DNA of 64,000 bases from contig JACEFZ010021400.1 of assembly GCA_014155875.1 (NCBI GenBank), positions 1 to 64,000 on the forward strand, written 5' to 3'. Of this stretch, positions 1 to 11,010 are shown piece after piece. The notes under the pieces were generated by a model that saw nothing but the letters and a program-made list of their open reading frames with translations, was not told the DNA's origin and did no database searches. The stretch is from Cepaea nemoralis (Eukaryota; Mollusca; Gastropoda; Stylommatophora; Helicidae). Made by a program: the position numbers and the translations under genes. Numbering within the stretch: the stretch's first letter is position 1; each line of letters opens with the position of its first letter.

Positions 1-103
1 GTCAGTGGCGTGCTGATGAGCGTAATCTAGCCTAGGAATCAACATACAGCTGAAAGATGCTGGTGTTGACCGCAATATCCTGAAACAGGATGGAAACGCG
101 AAA
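1..103 (+). mobile_element. SINE-B copy, 3' part only
   Basis: This is the tail of the tRNA-derived family called SINE-B here. It carries the family landmarks in order: GCGTAATCT, then AGCTGAAAGATGCTG, TGTTGACCGCAATATCCTG and an A-rich end at 101-113. The better-preserved copy at 9652-9898 has the same order. The 5' half lies outside the window or is lost. Confidence 0.7.
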
Positions 104-109
104 AAAAAA

Positions 110-262
110 AAAATTTGAATTCCCTCGCAATAGGGTAAGGCTTGTTCCCTCGCACTAGGGTAAGGCTTGTGCCCTCCCAATTGTGCTCCTCCGCCCGAAG
201 ATCGTAACTAACAATACTCTGAGATAATCCAAAATCCTTTAGCTGTTTTTGCTCGCTGATCA
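110..262 (-). mobile_element. Fragment of deleted LINE derivative
   Basis: The stretch CTAGGGTAAGGCTTG, CCTCCCAATTGTGCTCC and CGCCCGAAG matches the middle of the element at 1965-2535 and, reversed, 24245-24838. The first motif is present twice (about 128 and 162), a small local duplication. After about 205 the match is lost. It directly abuts the poly-A of the SINE-B fragment. Confidence 0.55.
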
Positions 263-525
263 TCCACAATTATGCCAACCCGTTTGTACTAATACCCTCT
301 TAAGTAAATAACGACGTGCTTATCTGAACACTATTCTCCCGAACCAGGCCAGCTCATCTCACTAACACCTAATGTACACACATTCATTGCACACACTTCA
401 CTCTTGTTATTTTCCAAATTTCCAGTTTATACGAGAGTTCTAGCATTTCGTGTTCCAGCATTTAAACTGTTAGTAACATTTAATTTGCATACAGTAGCAC
501 GATAACGATCGAGTTAGTTAGTTGC
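263..525. other. Unassigned sequence
   Basis: Nothing recognisable: no long open frame and no clear repeat family. Confidence 0.3.
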
Positions 526-640
526 ATAACCTTTACAAGACGGTGCAGTCGCCACCAGCATGTTTTGTTGCTGTGTCTTGACAAGTTTACGTTCAGCAGT
601 TTGCCGTTGCTTTCTGAACGACCGGCACACATACCATTTC
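526..640 (-). mobile_element. SINE-B copy, reverse strand
   Basis: Read on the minus strand this gives GCCGGTCGTTCAGAAAGCAA, then GCAAACTGCTGAACGTAA and the AAGATGCTG-like segment, the 3' half of SINE-B. Divergence is moderate. The open frames across it on both strands are shadows of the SINE. Confidence 0.6.
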
Positions 641-1189
641 GTAAAAAACCAACGCAACGCGGTCTCCTGGCAAATCGCGCGCAGTTGTGTTTCGAACGGG
701 ATTACGATCTGCGTGCGTAACCTCTTCGCCACGGAGCGGGCTTTTACTAATTCCATTGGAACACGCATTAATAGTGTTAGCTTGGTACGATGTTTAAACA
801 GGCCTGATTTGAGAGATAAATATACACGAGGTTTCTTCTGACCTCCAACTGGTTTGTGTGTGGTTCAGCTCCACTGGCATTTGTTTACAAAATAGACTCT
901 ACAAGGCGGCAGACGGAGAGGTTATGTATAGTGTTTATCACCCGCCGATGGCCTTGTTCCAGTTTTGATGTATTTTATAGAATCGGCTGAGCTAGACAAA
1001 TAATCGACCCCATCTCAATTACCAATTACTTGTGTGGGTCAGCGGCCGCTTAACCTACATATTTACGGTTAACCTAAATATCTTCAGGAGATTCCACCAT
1101 CCACCACAGGCTTAGTAAAACGACAGGCTCCTATCCTACCCTAGGTATTTGATTTAGCAGATTATTAATTTATTAATTAGAATTTTCAC
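641..1189. other. Unassigned sequence
   Basis: No coding region or repeat family recognised in this roughly 550-base stretch. Confidence 0.3.
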
Positions 1190-1201
1190 ATCTTTCTCTC
1201 T

Positions 1202-1228
1202 CCCCCCCCCCCCCCCCCCCCCCCCCCC
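1202..1228. repeat. Poly-C tract
   Basis: An uninterrupted run of about 27 C. Length in the assembly may be unreliable. Confidence 0.9.
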
Positions 1229-1411
1229 AACCATTACCGCTATATCGTTCATTCAGTCCTTTGCCGAACCTCGTTCCCATAACAACCTTCTGGAAAACCT
1301 CTCGATCATAAGCAAGATGTCCCGCGTCTGATACACCCATCTGGAGATCATCCGCCACATCCTGCACCCATCTTCTCATTGGACTTCCTCTTCCTCTCTT
1401 CCCAGGCATAT

Positions 1412-1515
1412 TTAAAAGTTAGTTGCTAATCCTTTACGGGACGTTGCAGTCAACCATAGCATTTTTTAAATCTCTTGGCAAGTTTACATTCAGTATTTTG
1501 CCACTGCTTTCTGAA
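1412..1515 (-). mobile_element. SINE-B fragment inserted in LINE-2 with 12-bp TSD
   Basis: TCCCAGGCATAT is present at 1400-1411 and again at 1516-1527, directly flanking this SINE-B 3' fragment. Removing the insert and one copy restores the LINE-2 sequence seen at 12262-12290. This is the expected signature of LINE-mobilised insertion. Confidence 0.8.
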
Positions 1516-1569
1516 TCCCAGGCATATACCCTTCCATTACTGTTGTCTCCAAACTTTCGTGACGTTTCA

Positions 1570-1733
1570 AGTATTTTACGGACTATAAGATTCTACGGAC
1601 TATAAGACGCACCTTAATTGTTAAGCAATTTTTTAAACAAATAACATTTTATTAATTTCGAGTATAAGACGCACCTGAATTTTGGAGGCAATTTTTTGAA
1701 GAAAAAAGTGCGTCTTATATTCCGTAAAATACG
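1570..1733. mobile_element. Short palindromic MITE
   Basis: The ends are inverted copies, GTATTTTACGGACTATAAG at the left and CTTATATTCCGTAAAATAC at the right. Internal copies of TATAAGACGCACC repeat the terminal motif in both orientations. The element is about 164 bp, non-coding, and splits LINE-2. The target duplication cannot be fixed by eye, so I do not assign a superfamily. Confidence 0.65.
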
Positions 1734-1964
1734 GTAACCCATATATTCGAATTTTCTTTGTTTTATCATCTTTAATAGCCAGCCTTCTTCACTATTCAGC
1801 TCTTGAAGTATGGATGCAATTGTTCTTTTCTTTACCCAAGATATTCTTAGAACTCGTCTATAACATTTATATTCAAAGACATGTATGCGCTGTTCAGCTT
1901 GTTTAGTAAGTGTATATCAACTATATCAACAGTTGCAAATGGTGTTTAGTTGTTAAAATTGACA

Positions 1965-2535
1965 GATTGACTGGCACCTTACCGTCTTGACAGACGATAG
2001 TTTTTAAAATGGAGTTATACCGCTCCATATCACAAAGCCTGGGCTGAGTTTAGAGACAATGTGTTGCCCATGCAGCATGATCCCTCTCTCGGCCTGTCTA
2101 GTGTACTCCAGAGGAAAGGAAACACCTATACATCTGGAACAAGACAAGCTGCAGAAGCTGCCGGATCAGCAAAGAAATGCTCTAACTGTCCGACTGTCGG
2201 AGCTTCGATCCTAGACCAGTTGCCAACCAAGGCTTAGAGCCTGGTCTGCCCAGCCATAACATTTATTCTTTAGGTTGCATTGCCTCGCACTAGGATAAGG
2301 CTTGCACCCTCCCAATTGCGCTCCTCCGACCGAAGCCGTTGGCACAATGTGGGGTGTCGAGTTTGGTAAGCGTCGCCCAACATTCGGCGCTAACAGAAGC
2401 AGGTAGTACTGTTTACTGTCATACGGTAGCTCAGTCATACTAAGACCTGACAGATGACCTAGTCTGATACTGAGTTTCGCTGTCATTACCAGCACACCTC
2501 TGGTATGCCCTTCCCGGTGGAAACCGATGGTCAAT
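1965..2535 (-). mobile_element. Non-autonomous LINE-1 derivative (5' region plus 3' end)
   Basis: This is the reverse-strand counterpart of 24245-24838. On the minus strand it encodes fragments such as MTELPYDSKQYYLL and CYGWADQALSLGWQLV. It ends, at low coordinates, in the motif CTGTCAAGACGG and AGGTGCCA, the same 3' end as the LINE-1 reverse transcriptase at 18842-21077. The reverse-transcriptase body is missing, so it looks like an internally deleted copy family. The open frame at 2211-2534 is probably not a working gene. Confidence 0.65.
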
Positions 2536-3599
2536 GACTGATAATTATCTATGGGAACGAGGTTGACCGTTTCTCCAGACCCGGTAACAAAGTACCACCC
2601 AATCTGGACTGTGTTGAATAATTGTTCTTCCCCTCTTCAAGCTGAGAAATTAGCGGAGTTTACAAAGTCGGTACTGGAACTTCACATCCGTCGATACTCA
2701 ATACAGTACATACCGGCAGGCTCACGGTTGACTGGGTTGGAAATGCTTCATCCGCGGATTTTGGGTATTTCATTGTCAACAGACTCCAGCCCAGAGGGAC
2801 AAGTGAACCCATTCGAAGCCGAGCCAGCCTGATCTTGGCAACCTATGGCGGGAATCCACGGGATTTGCATCAACCCGTTTTCGTTTAACTCAAGACGGCG
2901 TGCTTCTTGAAGTGAACCATGCTGCTCTTGTTTCAACAAGCTTACGCTAAGAGCATTGGATTTAGACAAACGTTTCTGTCGGGTTTGCCGTTTGCCCTTC
3001 CCATTCTTAGACTGTACACATTCTGCCTAATCTGCAATGCAGTGGAAGGCAGTAGTTTTGTCTGTCTCTGACTCCAGTCAATCTCCATCGAGCTGGGGAC
3101 ATCTTGTCAGTGGCTATGTACTTGAGGCATAGCTCTTAGAGTAATAGAGACAATTTAAGACAGCGTTAACATTGCAGATAAAGTAGTTTTGAACATCTTA
3201 TGAGAATGAAACTGATCAACAATCAATAAGAGTCTCCTGCGAAATAGATCAGGATTCAAAGTTAGAGGTAGATAAAGAAAACATCGGATGGACAACATCA
3301 AGGCTCTCCAGATAAACAAGAATACCAGGCTAACTCGGGAACGTATCTGGCATTGAGACGCAATCTTATGCTCCGCACACATTACGCTTAACGGCATGTG
3401 TGAATTAGGAACAGTCATTATCCACATGGGGCTACACACTTGACTAAAAAACGTTAACACCGGGGATAATATTATAGAAAATATTACATATGAACACTGA
3501 CCAGTTCCTTTCCCCATCGCCTTCCTTCTCAGTCAATACCCACAGAATTTTGAATACAACTGGGTACAGAATTTCAGGAGACCGAATCGACCCAAGAGC
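2536..3599. other. Unassigned sequence with short open frames
   Basis: There is a 73-codon frame at 2748-2969 on the minus strand and a 93-codon frame at 2551-2832 on the plus strand. Neither has a motif I recognise. The position just beyond the 5' end of the LINE derivative suggests it could be more LINE 5' sequence, but this is a guess. Confidence 0.3.
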
Positions 3600-3601
3600 C
3601 G

Positions 3602-3640
<39 letters not shown>

Positions 3641-3935
3641 CCATCATTTACATTGCCGATAAGTATGGGTTATCATTGTTCGCCATCTCACACAATTACC
3701 AGAGTCTTGGATCAGGTCTGTGTTATTGTAACGATCTCGTAACGATCAGATAGGTATCTCTCTGCCTTCCCTTTGATCTTTTCCCACCAATGTGGCCAGC
3801 TCGCACTAAGTTTTCATTGTTTATTTCTCCTTAAAATTTGCCCCACAATTCGCGACTGTCTCCGTCTAATTTCTCTAATCAATTTACGGTTTTCATTTTG
3901 TTTCTTTTGGAGCTTTCTTATTTGTAGCTGTGAAA
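3600..3935 (-). mobile_element. LINE-3 3' end with (GAT)n tail
   Basis: The minus strand encodes ENRKLIREIRRRQSRIVGQI, which matches the C-terminal tail of the LINE-3 reverse transcriptase at 12986-13772 (EDRKLIRDIRRRHSQLFGHV). It ends in a (TCA)n microsatellite at 3601-3647, that is a (GAT)n tail on the LINE strand. The coding part is broken by stops and frameshifts and is 5' truncated. Confidence 0.7.
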
Positions 3936-4268
3936 TGACGAATGATAATGTTCTATGCATCTGTAAAGAAGGTAATATGCCATTCCTTTCCGTCTTGGCG
4001 GTGACCATACCGGTAAATGACCACAGTCACTGTCTCTATAAAGAGATCCTCTGCCTACCGTTGCGAACTAAAGACCAACCACTATCTGCCGGCTACTCTG
4101 AAGAGTCCGCCCCACCTGCTTTCATGGTTTCACGCTACTCTGGTTGAGAAACGGGGCGGCTAAAAGGTACTCCACCTTGCCCAAGGTTGTCCCGTAGGCT
4201 TGCAGGAGGCGCTTTACCAGATACTCCTATTCAATCACCTAACGCCGTACTGGTTGACAAAACGCCTC
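3936..4268. other. Unassigned sequence
   Basis: No gene found. AGGAGGCG at 4204 and CGCCTCCT at 4263-4270 form a small inverted pair just outside the hAT element. Confidence 0.3.
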
Positions 4269-5556
4269 CTGTTGCCATCTCCCTTTGATGAAAAAGCACC
4301 AAAATCGACCCAAAAAAGCACTAAAAAGCACCAAAATTTGTTAGGAAGCACCAAATAAAAAAGCACCAACTGTTTTTATTACAAAAGTAACAAGGTAGCA
4401 CAGTATAATTTATTATTATCACTTCATATTACAATGAAGTTTATTCCAGATCCGCCAAATCCCAATCAGAACTACTTTCGAGCCAAAAAAGCACCAAATT
4501 GCAATACTATTTTCTTGGAAAATCACTAAAACAAGCACTGGTGGTATTCATTCAAAATGTTATAAAGTAGCACATTATGAATTATTATTATCACTGAATA
4601 TTAGAATGAAGTTTATTTCAGATCCCAGTCAAACAACTCCTCTTCAGTTTCTGTAGCTATTTCCTGCTGTGTTTGCTCCTGCGATGATGAGGATGAGGAG
4701 GATGATTGAAAGAAACATGTATATGCCTCCTGTGATCCAATTTTTCGCAGAATATCCTTAGGTAGTTTATAATCATGACAGCATTTGCCATATCTTTTCA
4801 TTCCATATCTAATAGTCAAAACAGCTGTCAAACTCTTTATGCTAAGTCTATTCCGCAATTTTGATTTTATAACTCCCATCTGACTGAAAATACGCTCCAC
4901 GCCCGCATTAGAATGAGGTAAAATGAGCAGAGTTAAAGCTAAATCTGTAAGATCTTGGAAAGGATTTTCACCGGTGGCATCCCTGTATGAGGCTATTTCT
5001 GCCCACAGTCCAAGTGTGTCAGAGGTCTGTGTCCACTGCATATGATGAAGCTTTCTGCACTGGAAATCGATGCGTGTGAGAGTAGCTGCATCTTCTACAA
5101 ACATTTTAGCAAGATCCAATATAAGGGCTTCATTTGCTGTAGACATCCACTTCCACAAAGACATGACATGGACTGTAACACTCAAACGTTATCGGGTGTA
5201 CGTAAACGCAGCTGTGTCAATAGCTCTATTAAAAACTGGATGCACCTTCCACAAATTTCTTTCTCATCGGGAAACTTGTAGTCTGCTATTAAAGGGAGTT
5301 AAATTAGTTGAATATTGCGCGGTAACGTACTAAGATTGTATTACTCCCTCGCTTCAGTTCAAATTCGGCTTTTTAGTGTTCCCAAAATGAATTTTAAAGT
5401 AATATTTACCCACCCCCAAAAAAGCAACAAAAATCCAAAAAATTTTTTTTTGTGAAGCACTAAATTTACGCGGCCGCGCTAAAAGGGAAATTTTCGCACT
5501 AACTGACTTGAAAAAGCACTAAATTTAGCGCGAATAGTACTAAAATGGCAACACTG
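4269..5556 (-). mobile_element. hAT transposon remnant
   Basis: The boundaries are set by TGTTGCCAT-like inverted ends: CTGTTGCCAT at 4269-4279 and ATGGCAACACTG at 5545-5556. Subterminal regions hold many copies of AAGCACYAAA in both orientations (about 4290-4500 and 5450-5545), the kind of array that hAT transposases bind. The transposase C-terminus lies between. I could not confirm an 8-bp target duplication; CTCCTG occurs at both outer edges but the register is ambiguous. Confidence 0.75.
4613..5185 (-). pseudogene. hAT transposase, C-terminal dimerisation domain
   Basis: This 190-codon frame encodes the end of a hAT-superfamily transposase. The landmark is the dimerisation region, LALTLLILPHSNAGVERIFS followed by KSKLRNRLSIKSLTAVLTIR, at residues 85-125. 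A serine run and an acidic end (ETEEELFDWDLK) close the protein. Known hAT transposases are 500-700 residues, with a BED zinc finger and an RNase H-like catalytic core. Both are missing here, so the copy is 5' truncated or its earlier exons are lost. It sits inside the element whose ends carry AAGCACYAAA arrays. It is likely inactive. The hAT assignment is firm; the finer family is not. Confidence 0.85.
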
Positions 5557-5584
5557 CTCCTGTCACTTTCGAGGATTCAAACTA

Positions 5585-5815
5585 GACTATGCTCTAGCTA
5601 ATTAAGCGTACTAACCACCGTCTGACTCGGGCTCAAGAGGTTGTGGGTTCGATTCCGGGCCGCGTCCTTCGGTTCACGAGTGCATTTTTCGGAGACTCTT
5701 GGGGGTCGCCTCTGGAGCTAAGGAGGTCATGCTTTGTGCGACGCTTCCCGCGATTCAGAAAGAGACTTAGTCCTATGGGATAGAACCCCGGTGCAATGCA
5801 GTCGACCCTGTCGAC
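5585..5815 (+). mobile_element. SINE-D copy with B box
   Basis: A tRNA-like head ends in GGTTGTGGGTTCGATTCC at 5639-5656, a perfect B-box match. The body (GCATTTTTCGGAGACTCTTG, then AAAGAGACTTAGTCCTATGG and ATAGAACCC) is shared with 58975-59145 and, reversed, 60215-60400. Confidence 0.65.
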
Positions 5816-6971
5816 TTTTAAGCGACTTTTCTTTAAGCGACAAACCAATATGCGAGAAATGCAGCAACGAAGGTAATACACACTCAAACAAACATCATTC
5901 GGTGTGTAATGTCTTATTACCACATAGACACACTTGTGTTCAGTTCGCAGACGATCAGCTCTACCTTCACCTTGCACAAATACCCTTGCCCTAATGTGCT
6001 GGCAAAGAATGTGGAGCATCTGCAAGCGCTAGCCACTGTATAAACATACCGTTGATGCAGAGTGCAAGTGTGTAAGCAGGCGTGTACTGGTGAACTCGAA
6101 ACTACCATAATCACACTGGGGCTGTACTGATTTTACCCTAGCCATGGGGCAACATACGGGTTTGAGTCATGGCCATTTGGCAACTGCTAAAGAAGAAACT
6201 CTGGGTTTTTGAACTTAAGATATTAAAGAACAGTTCTTAAAACACCGTGGGCTACGGGGGGAAATTTGGAAATAATAATATTCTAAACTCAACTTCGAAG
6301 AAAGCAGACTCAAATACAGCATTATGTCTCGGAAAAAGAATGCCAAAGTGGCCTGGAAAGAACAGTTATTGAGGGCATGGTTCCTGGATGTTGAGGCAGT
6401 GACCGAAGTTGTCACAGTTGCATGCTGATTGGCACTCAACGTGTAGAAAGGAAAGAAGTAGAAATCAGAAGACATACCAGGCAATATAAACATTGAAAGC
6501 TATAGGCAAGCCGGGATTCTAACCAGCAGCCTATAAATGACGACACATCCCAGCTGAAGGATGAACGGCAAAGCAGACATATTTAGGAGGTGTCATTATT
6601 AGTGAGGTTTATCAATCACCTGAACGGACTACTATGGGATATGAACAGAGTTCATCATCAGCTATTTTGATAGCGCAATAGGTTTCAGAATAAGTATTAA
6701 TCAAACATATGCCAAAAACCAAAAACACGGAACCGTAGTAGAGGCTGTAGATTCTGTCGGAATCCTTACTGCTTTCAATGTTGATTTTGTCTAGTGTCAT
6801 GTAATATCCACTTCTTTCATTTACTCACCATGAGTGGCGATCAATACCTTTGAACTTGTTTCTATTTCAACGGCTAAGGGGGTGTCCCGTGTGACATAAC
6901 GCCATAGTCTTTCTAATGCACTGATTACATAGCCTTATAGTTACAATTACATGCATAGTATTTAGATATTT

Positions 6972-6973
<2 letters not shown>
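5816..6973. other. Unassigned sequence
   Basis: Over 1.1 kb with no recognisable gene or repeat family. Short open frames up to 130 codons overlap the SINE-D edge and have no motif. Confidence 0.3.

Positions 6974-7060
<87 letters not shown>
6974..7060. repeat. (GA)n microsatellite
   Basis: About 43 uninterrupted GA units. Confidence 0.95.
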
Positions 7061-7064
<4 letters not shown>

Positions 7065-7234
7065 TCGCATGCCCTTTCTGCATCGTGAGATAGGTAAACA
7101 ACGAGACATCGTCATCACGCACCCCGGGTCACCTGACTTTAAGCCTGTACACACAGCTACTGGCAACTGGTAGTAAAATAACTGTACAGGCCACGTGGTG
7201 TCTCTGAGTATATGTTGCATACCCTATATTTCAG

Positions 7235-7395
7235 TCCAATCGGCATCCGATGGGCGATGTGATCAATATCACACCGGCCCTACTACTTCCCATTTTTAGC
7301 AGGGTCGGCCTGGGTGAAAACAATTAATCAATGTCTCTAGGGAGATTCGAACACATCACAACTGGGCCGACAGACAAGTGGATACAACGACAGTG
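7235..7395 (-). mobile_element. SINE-A copy
   Basis: The minus-strand element shares GATGTGATCAATATCACACC, the CCCATTTTTAGCAGGGTC segment and the head region with copies at 52050-52245 and 47043-47285. The B box reads as GATTCGAAC on the plus strand. Confidence 0.7.
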
Positions 7396-7509
7396 TATTA
7401 TTAAAACCAGGGTCTTTTTTTAAAACCCGTGTTGAGCAACCCGAGACTGATGTATTATTGTCAGACAGTCATCTTCTGTCTGAACAAAAATTTTCTGCAT
7501 GTGCACTTA

Positions 7510-8460
7510 GCTAGGAATTTTAACATATGGCTGTGAGACTTGGACAATTAGTGAAAAATCAATAACAATAACGACAACAACAATAAAAAAAATTAGCTCT
7601 AGCCGCCACAGAAATGTGGCTGTACATAAGAATTGCTGATAATAGACCGGACAAGCTAACTGAGCAATGTTTTGGCGGGTGCTTAGACACGTAGACAACT
7701 TATCACTCCTGAAGATTACCCAGAAGCCATTTTATGAGGCTGAGTGGACACCATGTTAGCAGATTTCCTGGTCCACTAAATATAATGATAAATAGCACAC
7801 CTCTGAAACATGTTAAAGAATTTAAATATCTAAGAAATATGAACACAAAAGATGGCAGAATAGACATAGAAATTGAAATTAGGATGTCAAAAGGCAAGCG
7901 CGCTTATCTATCAACTATAATCCATACTGAAACATTAAAAAATATACCCATCTCAGCAAAACGACAGGTAATAATTAGCACATTCACATCAACCCTATGT
8001 ACCAATGTCAAACCTGGACATTATCGAAAACATACTTACGCAAAACCAACACATGTGAGATGCGATGCTTGAGGAGAGCTGCCAACTTAACTATTCGAGG
8101 CCGAATATGAAATGATGTTATCAGACAGACAGTGGGATCAACACCTTGTGCTACTTAATACTGAAAGTCAGAAGATCTAATGGTTCGGCCATCTCGTTAG
8201 AGTGCAACACCATCAACTACCAGAACTGGTGCTACATCAAAGAAGATCTGATACGAGAGCAAGAAGAAACCCGGGAAGAAAATGGACTGACAACATCAAC
8301 GACATTGTACAATCACATGGGATAACACTATCCAGTGCCACCCACTGAGTTAGGGAACATCACCCATTCCTCCCCATGACGCTTGGGGGCAAAAGTGGAA
8401 GAATATGAGGATTACTCGACCCGAGTGCCGTTTGCGTCGAGAAAACAAAAAGAGATCTAA
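7510..8460 (+). mobile_element. LINE-4 reverse-transcriptase 3' half, degenerate
   Basis: Successive frames give recognisable LINE reverse-transcriptase C-terminal blocks: YGCETWTISEKS near 7525, STPLKHVKEFKYL and GRIDIEIEIRMSKGK within 7790-7900, then KWTDNINDIVQSHGI near 8280-8325. The block order is not collinear: the YGCETW block should follow EFKYL. So two fragments or a rearrangement are present. Frameshifts and stops make it non-functional. Confidence 0.7.
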
Positions 8461-8765
8461 TATAGCTGAGAAATGAACCCAGACCACACTGCCTTGTTAA
8501 GAAAGTGCACTAACTCCTATGTTACCGCAACTCCTCAAGAACATGGAGTACTCATGGAACCGACGATAACATCGAGTAATTAACAAACAGCAGCCTGCAA
8601 GAGCCTACCGCTAAATCGACATGCAAAAGTGTAGAAGATCCACTGCAGTCAGTCTTCAGTGTGGAGACAGCACTTGAATGATTGACTGACTGCGATAATT
8701 AGCATCAAACTTAACTAGAAGGCTGTAAGCAACAATTTCGCCATGGTGAAAATTAGTGCAAGCAA
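8461..8765. other. Unassigned sequence
   Basis: No gene or repeat recognised. Confidence 0.3.
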
Positions 8766-8772
8766 CACACCC

Positions 8773-8811
<39 letters not shown>
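8766..8811. repeat. Poly-C plus (CT)n microsatellite
   Basis: A run of about 16 C followed by about 15 CT units. It explains the two arginine-glutamate-rich open frames on the minus strand, which are not genes. Confidence 0.9.
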
Positions 8812-8814
<3 letters not shown>

Positions 8815-9224
8815 AAGAGACCGTGCACTGATGTTTTTAAGTTCGATTTTGTAAACCGCAGATGACTGTAGGATCGACCTAACCCCGTCAGCTGGGCGCC
8901 TGATATGTCTGCTATAATTCTGCAGCCCTGCGGCAACATCTGACATGGAATTACCCACCCTCTGTGTTCCAGCAATTGAATGTGTTTCAGATAGCGTTTG
9001 TATTGACTATTCTTTTATTTCAGCAAACTCTCTTTAGTTTGAGCTCGTTATTCAAGCGTATTATCTCATGTCTCTCTGTCTGTCTGTCTCTGAATCAACC
9101 AACCAACTGACTAAAACTCTTTCTATCTACAAAGATATGGCTCGGTCTCTTTCCGCTGGGTGGCCTGCTGAAAGCGTCGCGCAAAGCACGAACTACGTAG
9201 CTCCAGCGACGACCCCTATTTAAA

Positions 9225-9512
9225 GACTAAATGTTATGGCAGGGCAGACAAGTTCCTAAGCCTTGGTTGGCAGCTGGTCTAGGATCGAAGCTCCGTCAGG
9301 CGGACAGTTAAAGTATTACTTTACTGATCTGGCTTGTATTGTTCCAGGCGTATTGTTACCTTTCCTCTGAAGTGAACTAGGCAGACCGAGAAAGGGATCA
9401 TGCTACATGGGCAACACACGGTCTCTTAATTCAGCCCAGGCTTTGTGTTATGGAGAGGTATAACTGCATTTTACAAACTATCGTCTGTCAAAACAGCTAG
9501 GTGCCAGTCACA
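9225..9512 (+). mobile_element. LINE-1 derivative, 3' half
   Basis: Matches the second half of 24245-24838: CTAAGCCTTGGTTGGCAGCT, GGATCATGCTACATGGGCAA, and the terminal AACTATCGTCTGTCAAAAC with AGGTGCCA. The end is identical in layout to the LINE-1 3' end. Confidence 0.65.
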
Positions 9513-9651
9513 TACCTGTTTCTCTTCCTCATATGTGTGCGTGTTATCTTTCTCCCTGTTTCTCTTTCTATCATTGTTTCTCTCTATCTCATTGTTTCTC
9601 TCTCTCTCTCTCTCCCTCTGAATCTATCTAACTCTCCCTAGAGATGTCTCT

Positions 9652-9898
9652 GCCGGTCTCCCTAGTCTAGAGGTTACACGACATTCTCCGTAATCTCGTA
9701 TACTCTCGTAGGTAACGTGACGTTGTGCGAGAATCGGTAGCAGTTCTCTCCGCGTCGGTAACTTACGGGGTATGTGAGCCGGTCGCTCAGAAAGCAATGG
9801 CAAACTAGTGAGCGTAATCTTGCCAAGAAGTCAACAACCAGCTAAAAGATGCTGATGTTGACAGCGATGCCCTGTAAAGGATATGCGAACAAAAAAAA
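9652..9898 (+). mobile_element. SINE-B, full-length reference copy with 12-bp TSD
   Basis: AGAGATGTCTCT flanks the element perfectly at 9640-9651 and 9899-9910. The 247-bp unit starts GCCGGTCTCC, has a tRNA-like head, the conserved GCTCAGAAAGCAATGGCAAA segment, then GCTGATGTTGACAGCGATG, and ends in an A-run. The B box is degraded here but perfect (GGTTCGAATC) in the copy at 45112-45355. Together these define a tRNA-derived SINE moved by a LINE. Confidence 0.9.
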
Positions 9899-9910
9899 AG
9901 AGATGTCTCT

Positions 9911-10631
9911 AGTAGAGACTCTCTACCTCTGTGTATGCCACCCTCGGTCTGTTTCTCTCCCAGCCTCATCACAACAGCTGCTACAAATCCTCCAACTACA
10001 ACCCAGCTGTGTTAAACGTGGTATGTTCTGATACCACACTGCTGCAATTAGCAAGCCACGTCACATCAGCTGTCCACAACACGACGACAGAATGACACTT
10101 GGGAATGAGTATTGGGTTTTACCTACCATGTCTCCTGTTGCTAGAAGGCCAGAATGACAAAGGGGATGGGCTGACTTTTAATATCTCTGTTCCTACCCCC
10201 ACCCCCTCCCAACACCTCGATGTTTGTTTTCTTTCTGCAATGACAGGTCAACTAGTGTTAGGTTATAAATAACTTTAACAGGGCAGAGAGCGCTATCTAT
10301 TCCTGTATGCTGTATTTAAACCGTGCTGTGTCTATCTGCGTTATTACGCGACCGCCGTTGTCCATTACGCGCAAGAGCAACAGCAAGTTTCAGGTTGTAT
10401 TAGAACAGTGCAACCTGCCATGCATGTCACAACAAGTGACTAGAGAAGGTTGGGCCTGGGCTGGCTTCCCACCCCGTAGATAAGCTTTAGCTGCAACACC
10501 CTACCAACGATAAATAAGCTTAAAGATAAGGGGGGAGGGGGTAGAATAACCAAGTCAACCTAGAGTGCAGACGGCTATTCTAGAGGAGAAGCGGAGAAAT
10601 CCGCATGGAGTTTAAATCGCGTATTTCCATC
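9911..10631. other. Unassigned sequence
   Basis: No gene found in about 700 bases. Confidence 0.3.
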
Positions 10632-10633
10632 AT

Positions 10634-10665
<32 letters not shown>

Positions 10666-10835
10666 GTGCCAGTAAGCGCGAGTAGTCAGGTTTCGCCATC
10701 TCACACGATCACCAGAGTTGTGGGTCAGCTATGTGCTCTTGTCTCGACCATATCATGTGGCCAGTCCATCCAGGTATTTATTTCTCTACCTTCCTTTCAC
10801 CTACATCAATTTTCAGAATTATCGTTTGTTAGAAT
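10632..10835 (-). mobile_element. LINE-3 3' end with (GAT)n tail
   Basis: An (ATC)n run at 10632-10665 is followed by the reverse complement of the LINE-3 end (the HDSGDRVRW and MTAH region). It is one of six such 3' ends in the window outside the palindrome. Confidence 0.7.
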
Positions 10836-11010
10836 TGAGAAAGACAGCTGAGATAGTGGGAGAAATTGAAAACTTTGAGATTAGCATTTCTGGGATTATG
10901 CGAAACTACATGGAAAGGGGCAGACAAAAAGCTATTAGGCAAAGGCGAAACAGTGCTGTTCTCAGGCCATAAAGATCAAAAATGGTATAACAAGAAAGTC
11001 TTGTATCTGG
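10830..11010 (+). pseudogene. LINE AP-endonuclease fragment
   Basis: Two overlapping frames carry a LINE apurinic/apyrimidinic endonuclease N-terminus: AEIVGEIENFEISISGI in one, then LAFLGLCETTWKGADKKLLG and ETVLFSGHKDQ in the next. LGLCET-W contains the catalytic glutamate block typical of RTE-like endonucleases. A single frameshift separates the parts, and there is no downstream reverse transcriptase. Confidence 0.65.

Larger units (their letters stand above)
1190..1930 (-). mobile_element. LINE-2 reverse-transcriptase 3' fragment, twice interrupted
   Basis: The minus strand encodes the C-terminal tail of an APE-type LINE reverse transcriptase, with PGKRGRGSPMRRWVQDVADD and GVSDAGHLAYDRE. 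The same tail is at 12110-12370 and 15945-16440. The fragment is split by a SINE-B insertion at 1412-1515, which has a 12-bp target duplication, and by a short palindromic element at 1570-1733. After both, the LINE resumes at 1734-1930 and matches 12330-12500. A poly-C run lies at 1202-1228. It is dead: stops and indels break the frame. Confidence 0.75.

Noticed and set aside
5639..5656. Functional tRNA genes at B-box matches (also 9652, 28589, 45203, 50445)
   Set aside because: No cloverleaf with paired acceptor and anticodon arms could be drawn; they are heads of dispersed SINEs.
6867..7220. Serine-leucine-rich frame; also similar frames at 8656-8975, 22524-22820, 43427-43726 and 45642-45984
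   Set aside because: All are produced by GA/CT microsatellites.
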